Shown in pieces: positions 1 to 4,692 of a DNA stretch of 19,979 nt; the stretch's first letter is position 1, and each line of letters opens with the position of its first letter. The notes under the pieces are model-generated. The model was not told the origin of the DNA and made no database searches. It worked only from the letters and a program-made list of their open reading frames with translations. A program made the position numbers and the translations under genes. Location of the stretch: positions 1 to 19,979 of the forward strand of contig CAMLLB010000065.1 of the NCBI GenBank assembly GCA_946480815.1, read 5' to 3'. This stretch comes from an uncultured Flavobacteriales bacterium (lineage in GTDB: Bacteria; Bacteroidota; Bacteroidia; Flavobacteriales; Crocinitomicaceae).

Positions 1-57
1 TAGAGCAATACACTTTTAATGTATGGGTCCTGGGTTCGAATCCCAGCGGGATCACCA
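1..57 (+). tRNA. tRNA-Lys(UUU), 3' part (5' end outside window)
   Basis: The window opens in the D-arm of a tRNA. The anticodon stem ATACA/TGTAT (8-12 and 20-24) encloses the loop CTTTTAA, so the anticodon is TTT (lysine). A five-base variable loop follows, then the T-arm CTGGG-TTCGAAT-CCCAG (30-46), the 3' acceptor strand CGGGATC, discriminator A and an encoded CCA ending at 57. The first 20 or so bases are missing. The serine recombinase on the opposite strand ends in or beyond this gene, which fits a tRNA used as an integration target. That role is inferred, because no second copy of the tRNA 3' end was seen in the window. Confidence 0.92.
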
Positions 58-1621
58 AGTGGGAGAATTGATCAGAACTGATCGGTTCTCCCATTTTTGT
101 TTTTGCTAAAACCTTTGCCAGTTCTGGGATTACGACGATTCCTGCATTAATTCTTTTGGTTCGAACTTCCCTTTTTTGACTGTCTACTGTGATTCCATCG
201 GGGAAGAACTGGTTTTGTATTCTCATCTTGCCGTCAATCGTGCTGTTTTCCCACGCTAGTAAGGGATTGTCACACATTTCAATTAGCTTTCCGATGCTTT
301 TATCCAGGTTCGAACTCCCCATTGCAGTTTTGGCGAGTTCTTTCTGAATGCTTTCTCTTTCCTCGGAGTATTTGCCTATAAATTTGTTGTACAGATCAGA
401 ATTAATTACCCCTATAGCAAAGCGTTCATCTAGCGCATCGATTCGTTCCTGAACCTCGGTTAACTTATCCTTAACCAATTTTCGGGTTTCGAGGGTGTCG
501 GATAAAACGATTGTGAAAAGTTCCTTCAAATACATTTTTAATAACTCTTTATAATCCGGTTCAATCTCAAAGGCTGAAAGAAGTGCTTTAAACTGCTCAT
601 GTGCATCTTTTGCGCTTTTATTGTTGCAACACCCCTTCACACGACATTTGTAGTAATACAAGCCTTTTTTCGGAACTAAATACCCGGTCATAGGTGTATC
701 ACAATTCGCACAGCGCATAAACCGTTTTAACGGCAGGTTCTCGTCTTCTTCTTTGTGCGATACCGGATGACTTCGAGTTTCCTCAACAATGTTATTGACT
801 TTTAGAAACAACTGACGGGAAATCATCGCCTCGTGTTTCCCCTCAATGATCTCACCCGGAACCAGGGAACTGACAATGATCCCGCAATAGAACGGATTCG
901 AAAGTACGTGACCCAATGTTTTTTCATTGGTCTTCAATCCCAATTCGGCAAGCTTTCGGACAATCGTTGCGTTCTCCATTCCCAAATTGGCTTTCCATTC
1001 GAATGCTTTTCGCAGTATTTTGCCTTGTTCATTGACAACAAGCTTGTGATCTACTGCTTTTCCTTTCGAAAGATTGGTGTAACCGATTGGGGGATTCCAT
1101 GGGAAATATCCTTTCCTGACCAGTTCGCGCATTCCGGTGGTGGTTTTATCCCTTCTCATATCGTTATCCATCTTACCGAAGATGAATAACATGTTTTGTT
1201 GGAGTTGTCCGGCTGCTGTGGTCGGATCCAAATCTTGTGATGCAGCAAGTGTCATAATGCCGTGTTCCATCATTAAATCCTGAACGATCTTAGCTCCGCT
1301 GATTCCCGAACGCGAAAAACGCTCGTAAGAATAAACGATGATGTAGGCAACATTTTTGGATCGCTTAACGAACTGAATCATTTTGTTGAACTCTTTACGG
1401 TCGTCCGTCTTCGCAGATTCATAAGTTCCTCCGAAGTACTGCACTACATTATACCCTTTTCTCAGGGCGTAACGCTCGCATTCCGCTTTTTGGGATTCCA
1501 GTGAAGTGTTGTCTTCCTGGGAAGCGCTCGACACTCTTGTATAGATTACTGCGTTCTGTCCTTTTGCTTTATTTTCATTTCCTTTAGGTGAAAAGGATGT
1601 AAATAGGTTTAAACTGTTCAT
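1..1621 (-). CDS. Large serine recombinase (site-specific integrase), C-terminus off window
   Basis: This serine-family recombinase probably integrates and excises the element next to tRNA-Lys. The ATG at 1621-1619 gives 540 uninterrupted codons to the window edge. The resolvase domain has the YTRVS motif (catalytic Ser31) and YERFSR (Arg101, Arg104). A recombinase domain follows (GYFPWNPPIGY at 171-181). A zinc ribbon uses C304, C307, C326 and C331 or C332. A charged coiled coil lies at about 378-430. This is the domain order of large serine integrases, usually 450-600 aa. It is the last gene of a leftward operon, 10 bp after the 62-aa gene. Oddly, the frame has no stop before the tRNA and continues through its antisense strand (IPLGFEPRTHTLKVYCS), so the natural stop is off window or depends on the integration state. 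The family assignment is firm; integration at this tRNA is inferred. Confidence 0.93.
   Translation of the reverse strand, partial: MNSLNLFTSFSPKGNENKAKGQNAVIYTRVSSASQEDNTSLESQKAECERYALRKGYNVVQYFGGTYESAKTDDRKEFNKMIQFVKRSKNVAYIIVYSYERFSRSGISGAKIVQDLMMEHGIMTLAASQDLDPTTAAGQLQQNMLFIFGKMDNDMRRDKTTTGMRELVRKGYFPWNPPIGYTNLSKGKAVDHKLVVNEQGKILRKAFEWKANLGMENATIVRKLAELGLKTNEKTLGHVLSNPFYCGIIVSSLVPGEIIEGKHEAMISRQLFLKVNNIVEETRSHPVSHKEEDENLPLKRFMRCANCDTPMTGYLVPKKGLYYYKCRVKGCCNNKSAKDAHEQFKALLSAFEIEPDYKELLKMYLKELFTIVLSDTLETRKLVKDKLTEVQERIDALDERFAIGVINSDLYNKFIGKYSEERESIQKELAKTAMGSSNLDKSIGKLIEMCDNPLLAWENSTIDGKMRIQNQFFPDGITVDSQKREVRTKRINAGIVVIPELAKVLAKTKMGEPISSDQFSHLVIPLGFEPRTHTLKVYCS
61..105 (+). terminator. Intrinsic terminator of the tRNA-Lys gene
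   Basis: A near-perfect hairpin spans 61-92: GGGAGAA pairs with TTCTCCC, then two G-T wobbles, then GATCAG pairs with CTGATC around a tiny loop. It is followed by ATTTTTGTTTTT. It starts four bases after the tRNA CCA end. It lies inside the 3' coding part of the convergent recombinase frame. Confidence 0.75.
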
Positions 1622-1631
1622 TGTCTGTTGT

Positions 1632-1820
1632 TTACTTGTTAATTCTAAGATAGGAATCCAATAGTGATAAAGCGAGGGTTTCAGCAAAAATTAACATTTG
1701 AGCATGCTTTTCAGGTGATAAATGTGAAAATCTAGACATTTTAGTTAGGTTTTCATGCGAAAATTTGGTTCTTAGACGTTTAACAGCCTTGTCAATCGTC
1801 TCTTTGTCAATACGTTTCAT
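1632..1820 (-). CDS. Small helical protein of unknown function
   Basis: This is a 62-residue basic protein of an unrecognised family. It looks all-helical: an amphipathic start rich in Lys and Arg (KETIDKAVKRLRTKF) is followed by a hydrophobic helix (AQMLIFAETLALSLLDSYL, about 40-58). It sits 25 bp after the excisionase-like gene and 10 bp before the recombinase, so all three are probably co-transcribed. Small proteins in this position are often recombination directionality factors or accessory regulators, but nothing in the sequence shows this. There is no signal peptide. The final helix is too polar at its ends to call a membrane segment with confidence. Expression is supported only by the tight operon packing. 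Confidence 0.6.
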   Translation of the reverse strand: MKRIDKETIDKAVKRLRTKFSHENLTKMSRFSHLSPEKHAQMLIFAETLALSLLDSYLRINK

Positions 1821-1845
1821 CTTTGTTGATTTAGGGATTAATGAA

Positions 1846-2031
1846 TCAATTTTCGGGTTGTAAAGCCTCGATTAGTTCATGCTCTTTGTAATAAACCCGA
1901 CCTCCGAGGGTATAGGATTTAAGTAACCCTTCGACGGTTAGTTTGCGCAGTGTCGGAAAAGATATTTTCAAAAAATCCTTTGCTTCTTCCCTAGTTAGGA
2001 GAACTGTTTTTGTTTTTTTAGATGATTTCAT
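1846..2031 (-). CDS. Excisionase/MerR-type helix-turn-helix protein
   Basis: This 61-residue protein is a small winged-HTH of the excisionase/HTH_17 type. The core reads LLTREEAKDFLKISFPTLRK (11-30), then a turn, then the wing strand GGRVYYKEHELIEAL (43-57). The wing pattern (G-R-x-x-Y-x-x-x-x-L) is typical of DNA-binding excisionases and mobile-element regulators in Bacteroidota. The ATG overlaps the stop of the 233-aa gene by four bases (ATGA at 2028-2031), which suggests translational coupling. Two genes ahead of a serine recombinase, its likely job is to control recombination direction, or to regulate the operon. The fold is well supported; the exact role is inferred. Confidence 0.83.
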   Translation of the reverse strand: MKSSKKTKTVLLTREEAKDFLKISFPTLRKLTVEGLLKSYTLGGRVYYKEHELIEALQPEN

Positions 2032-2729
2032 AATGGTTTTATTTTGGTGGTGATAAATTCACGAACTAGCGGAATGAGTTCAGGTGTTTGTGCCATCTTT
2101 AAAATGGTTCCCAAGAGTGCTTGAAATTGATCTTCCCCCAGTTCGGTTCGATAATGTTTTAATAAACTGATAATCTCTTCGTCCGGCAATGAACTCAAAC
2201 CATTCAGCTGATCCGTTTGAATATTCGAAGCTGATCCGTTTGGAGAAAACAGATTTTTCAGAGCCGGATTACTCCCTAAAGAGCTAATGATCTTTGATAG
2301 ATTTTCACTTCCTGTATCTGCATTTTGAAGGGATTTCCGTAAATCTTTAATCGTTTGTTTCTGGTCTTTGATTTTCTTTCTGAGATATTCCATTTCGAAC
2401 CGGATTAGCATCGCTTCCTTCTCCCGTTTCAAAGCTTCTTGTATTTGCTGTTCCACGGACGGTAAAGAAGGAATCTCTTTCAAAACAAAACAATACTTAT
2501 CCGAAACACGCGAAGTACCTTTGAAAATGAGGACTGTTAGCTCCATTGTGTTTTCTTTAAGCTGCTCTTCAAAAAGAAAGAAACGATCCGTATCGTTTGT
2601 CCTACTGACCGCTATCAGGTGGTCGATTCGGATTTCATAATCCAATGTGTTATTCGAATTTCCCTGGACAACCAGGTATTCATAAATCTCTGTCATTCTG
2701 CTGACAGAATAGGATTCTCGGCTATTCAT
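2028..2729 (-). CDS. Unrecognised coiled-coil protein
   Basis: This is a 233-residue soluble protein that I do not recognise. The N-terminal 85 residues alternate hydrophobic strands and charged segments, consistent with a small alpha/beta domain. Residues about 90-138 are a long charged heptad-like helix (EQQIQEALKREKEAML, then LRKKIKDQKQTIKDLRKSL), very likely a coiled coil. A Ser/Asn-rich linker (139-175) leads to a helical C-terminal domain (LPDEEIISLLKHYRTELGED and on). There is no membrane segment or signal peptide. It starts nine bases after the 264-aa gene and overlaps the HTH gene, so it belongs to the integration operon. A role in element maintenance, mobilisation or virion structure cannot be distinguished from sequence. 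Confidence 0.65.
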   Translation of the reverse strand: MNSRESYSVSRMTEIYEYLVVQGNSNNTLDYEIRIDHLIAVSRTNDTDRFFLFEEQLKENTMELTVLIFKGTSRVSDKYCFVLKEIPSLPSVEQQIQEALKREKEAMLIRFEMEYLRKKIKDQKQTIKDLRKSLQNADTGSENLSKIISSLGSNPALKNLFSPNGSASNIQTDQLNGLSSLPDEEIISLLKHYRTELGEDQFQALLGTILKMAQTPELIPLVREFITTKIKPL

Positions 2730-2738
2730 AACACAACA

Positions 2739-3533
2739 TTAAAAATCGGTGAAATCAATTTGGTCTTCCAATGCGTCCGAATCATCATCGAGTGGGTGAT
2801 CATTCAATGTTTGAGATTCCAAATCAAATTCTGACTGCCCAAGCAAATCCGTTTCAGAATTCCGGATCTGTTCGTATTGATCCGCAGAATCGATATTGAA
2901 CCGTTCGAATTGGTCCAATCCTGAAATGTCTAATTCTGTTTCCTCTTCCGGTTCTTCGGATGTTTTGTCGGCTGTACTTTCCGTTGCTTTAGCTTGAGAT
3001 TCTTTCGGGAACTCCCGTTGCGTTACTTTAATTGGTTCTGAACTTGGAATGACTGTTGTTTTTTGGTTTAGTTCATGATGCTTTAGGAGTGTTGCGATCA
3101 ACCATTCGTCTTTCAATTCTCCGAACCTTTCTGCGAGTGTCTGATTTAGATTCTCTCGATATGATTTGGCCTTTGACACGCTATGGGCAAAGGTTGAAGC
3201 TCCGACTACCCGAAGTAATCCTGACTGATCCCCGATGTAATGTCCGGTTCCAATCAAAACAGCTCCAACCGCAGGAGCGAATGTTCCGGTAGCTGCACTC
3301 AATACTGTTCCGATCCCAACTCCCGCAATGTCTGCAAGCGTTTTCAGTAAGGTGTTCTGCACACTTCCTTTTGCATTTTGTTCGTTGAATCGTTGAAGCA
3401 TATTTTTCTTTTTTTCGGGAACTACACCCAAGTCTTTTTTCTCCTTTTTGCGTTTTTTCTTTTTACCCGATTCGAGTTCGTCCTGGATGCCGTGCATTTC
3501 ATCCAATTCTTTTTGATAAATGCTCTTTTTCAT
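2739..3533 (-). CDS. Probable membrane-associated protein, unknown function
   Basis: This 264-residue protein is the first gene of the leftward operon, and I do not recognise it. Three regions are visible. Residues 1-57 are strongly basic (GKKKKRKKEKK at 23-33). Residues 61-118 are hydrophobic and glycine/alanine-rich with GxG-type spacing (ADIAGVGIGTVLSAATGTF, then APAVGAVLIGTGHYIG), able to form one or two membrane-inserting or small-residue-packed helices. Residues 175-264 are acidic and probably disordered (many E, D, S). Such a charge-segregated layout is seen in some phage or mobile-element membrane proteins, but that is only a resemblance. The ATG is followed by MKKSIYQKEL, and no better upstream start is visible. 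Confidence 0.65.
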   Translation of the reverse strand: MKKSIYQKELDEMHGIQDELESGKKKKRKKEKKDLGVVPEKKKNMLQRFNEQNAKGSVQNTLLKTLADIAGVGIGTVLSAATGTFAPAVGAVLIGTGHYIGDQSGLLRVVGASTFAHSVSKAKSYRENLNQTLAERFGELKDEWLIATLLKHHELNQKTTVIPSSEPIKVTQREFPKESQAKATESTADKTSEEPEEETELDISGLDQFERFNIDSADQYEQIRNSETDLLGQSEFDLESQTLNDHPLDDDSDALEDQIDFTDF

Positions 3534-3610
3534 TTTTACTGATTTTGGTGGTTCTTACTTTTCAATATTATTGCAATTGTCAACTAAAGATTTGTAAAAC
3601 GATGCGTTTC

Positions 3611-3640
3611 GGTTCACTTTGGTGAGTTTTGGTGAGTTTT
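3611..3640. repeat. Tandem 10-bp repeats (GGTGAGTTTT type)
   Basis: Three consecutive 10-mers are visible: GGTTCACTTT, GGTGAGTTTT and GGTGAGTTTT. The last two are identical. The array lies 78 bp upstream of the 264-aa start codon. Its helical-turn spacing matches the larger array at 3724-3780, so both may bind the same kind of protein. Function is inferred. Confidence 0.6.
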
Positions 3641-3723
3641 TGTCGCGCTGTTCGTCTCTCCTCCTATTTGTTTTATTCATTAGTTAACAGAAGTAAGTTC
3701 TGAAAATGAAATCAATCTCGTTG

Positions 3724-3780
3724 CGCAATTGTTCGCATCAGTACGCAATTGTTCGTGTTTGTTCACATTTGTTCGCGTTT
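3724..3780. repeat. Iteron/operator-like repeats, 10-bp phased TTGTTCRC
   Basis: A 12-bp direct repeat, CGCAATTGTTCG, occurs at 3724-3735 and 3744-3755. From 3751 three tandem 10-mers follow: GTTCGTGTTT, GTTCACATTT and GTTCGCGTTT (consensus GTTCRYRTTT). The shared TTGTTC core thus starts at 3729, 3749, 3759 and 3769, every site on the same helical face. Such an array could be a multimeric operator, accessory sites for recombination, or replication-type iterons. The repeats are seen directly; the function is inferred. Confidence 0.7.
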
Positions 3781-3902
3781 TATTATTAATCCGGATGAGT
3801 AAATTTTTTCAGTACAGGACACCTTTCCTTTATTTTCTCGGATTTAATTGTTTTTATCTGTTCTTAATTGGAATAAATTGTATTTAACTATTGCGACAGA
3901 GG

Positions 3903-3937
3903 CAAAAAAAACGACATCGTGATTCAATGTCGTTTTT
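3903..3937 (-). terminator. Intrinsic terminator downstream of the 112-aa gene
   Basis: AAAAACGACAT (3907-3917) pairs perfectly with ATGTCGTTTTT (3927-3937) around a nine-base loop. Read on the - strand it is followed by an uninterrupted T run. It lies 17 bases after the stop of the leftward 112-aa gene and probably ends that transcript. The + strand also has a T tail, so it may work in both directions. Confidence 0.78.
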
Positions 3938-3953
3938 AGTTCTTCTTTTTTAG

Positions 3954-4292
3954 TCAATTACGCTTGTTCGCACGATAAGCTTTCTCTTCCTCTTTGCGAA
4001 GTTTGAGAAAGTCATAGATTTCCTCTGCCAACGCGGTCAACATGCGTGGTGATTCCTGAATGTCGATTTTCAGAACCCGACTAGTCATTTTGAGGTATTC
4101 ATCGTGTATATTCTCCCAACGAAGCGAGGTTGTTTTAATTCGCATGAGGTTCATGATCGTTGTACTGAGATGGAGCGTATAATCATTTGCTTGTAAGCCG
4201 AGGTTATTAAGTGAGTAGACGAGCTTAGTATTAATCAGATCATCGGTAATGAGATCTAAAACAAGTGCTTTTCTAGTGCAAGGTAATTTCAT
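3954..4292 (-). CDS. Small protein of unknown function, divergent from the XRE regulator
   Basis: This is a 112-residue protein of an unrecognised family. I chose the ATG at 4292 (MKLPCTRKAL). The same frame is open further upstream to 4475, but that extension is AT-rich, unlike coding sequence, and would run through the operator-like spacer and into the XRE gene. The sequence is mostly helical (LVLDLITDDLINTKLVYSLNNLG at the start, TALAEEIYDFLKLRKEEEKAY at the end) with a very basic C-terminus. There is no signal peptide. It has its own strong terminator and shares a 160-bp divergent promoter region with the XRE gene, so it may be a partner or target of that regulator. A role as the small half of a regulator pair is a guess. 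Confidence 0.6.
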   Translation of the reverse strand: MKLPCTRKALVLDLITDDLINTKLVYSLNNLGLQANDYTLHLSTTIMNLMRIKTTSLRWENIHDEYLKMTSRVLKIDIQESPRMLTALAEEIYDFLKLRKEEEKAYRANKRN

Positions 4293-4318
4293 AAGTAGAT
4301 TTTTTTGAACAACTAAAA

Positions 4319-4371
4319 TGTAATTAAAAATTATACGAATATAAGTTTTAATTACATATATGCAATTAAAA
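4319..4371. promoter_or_regulatory. Operator-like inverted repeat between divergent genes
   Basis: TGTAATTAAAA (4319-4329) has an exact inverted copy, TTTTAATTACA (4346-4356), 16 bases away. A third, direct copy with one mismatch, TGCAATTAAAA, is at 4361-4371. The site is centred in the 160-bp spacer between the leftward 112-aa gene and the XRE gene. Autoregulation by the XRE protein is the simplest explanation. The surroundings are very AT-rich, so chance similarity is not excluded. Confidence 0.55.
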
Positions 4372-4452
4372 CATGTTGATTGAAACTTAAATTTATATAA
4401 GTACTGCATACATAAATCTAAATGATACAGGCATTTTCTATACTTTGGACGT

Positions 4453-4653
4453 ATGGAACGTATCAATCGTATCAAAGAAGTATTAGTAATTCAGGGTAAA
4501 TCACAAGTTTGGCTGGCTGAAAAGTTGGGAAAAAGCACAACTGCTGTTGCTGCAATGTGCAATAACAAAACGCAACCACACTTGAAGGATTTGAAAAAGA
4601 TTGCTTTTGTTCTGGATATTGATATTCGCGAGTTGTTAGTTCCGACAAAATAG
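4453..4653 (+). CDS. XRE-family (Cro/CI-type) transcriptional regulator
   Basis: This 66-residue protein is a minimal HTH_3 domain. Helices run from about 4 to 62. The turn region SQVWLAEKLGKSTTAVAAMC (17-36) contains the usual A-x-x-L-G-x-S pattern, and the domain ends with the common LKKIAFVLDIDIRELL. Size and position match the controller (C) proteins that time expression of restriction-modification operons. It lies just upstream of the GHKL ATPase gene, with a GTTAAC inverted repeat in the 39-bp gap, and faces an inverted repeat upstream. The ATG at 4453 lies only seven bases after TATACTTTGG, which resembles a flavobacterial -7 element, so the mRNA may have almost no leader. HTH assignment is firm; control of the downstream island is inferred. 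Confidence 0.88.
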   Translation: MERINRIKEVLVIQGKSQVWLAEKLGKSTTAVAAMCNNKTQPHLKDLKKIAFVLDIDIRELLVPTK

Positions 4654-4679
4654 TTAACAGAGTAATACCCTTTGTTAAC
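4653..4679. promoter_or_regulatory. GTTAACA inverted repeat upstream of the ATPase gene
   Basis: GTTAACA (4653-4659) and its reverse complement TGTTAAC (4673-4679) are separated by 13 bases, overlapping the XRE stop and ending 13 bases before the ATPase ATG. The left arm belongs to TAGTTAACAGA, which also occurs at 3681-3691 before the integration operon. It could be a regulator site or a short mRNA hairpin. Function is inferred. Confidence 0.4.
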
Positions 4680-4692
4680 GAACAGATATGCC

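Larger units (their letters stand above)
3534..3953. other. 420-bp gene-free region with phased repeats and a terminator
   Basis: This region separates the leftward integration operon from the 112-aa gene, which is also leftward. It should hold the promoter of the integration operon, but no clear Bacteroidota promoter pair (TTTG and TAnnTTTG on the - strand) was found. It contains two groups of short repeats with exact 10-bp spacing (3611-3640 and 3724-3780), a TAGTTAACAGA motif (3681-3691) that recurs at 4651-4661, and a terminator (3903-3937). No convincing small gene was seen. Confidence 0.6.

Noticed and set aside
833..1189. A 118-codon + strand frame within the recombinase gene
   Set aside because: It is antisense to the serine recombinase, whose motifs and continuous 540-codon frame are unambiguous.
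3724..3780. CRISPR array
   Set aside because: The repeats are only 10-12 bp, with almost no spacer sequence between them, and no cas gene is nearby.
4293..4475. N-terminal extension of the leftward 112-aa protein to 173 residues
   Set aside because: The added 61 residues are Ile/Tyr/Phe/Lys-rich translation of an AT-rich spacer, cross the inverted-repeat operator and overlap the start of the XRE gene.
4672..4692. TTG start for the GHKL ATPase
   Set aside because: It lies in the GTTAACA inverted repeat. Two ATG codons follow at 4693 and 4699, and the extra seven residues show nothing conserved.
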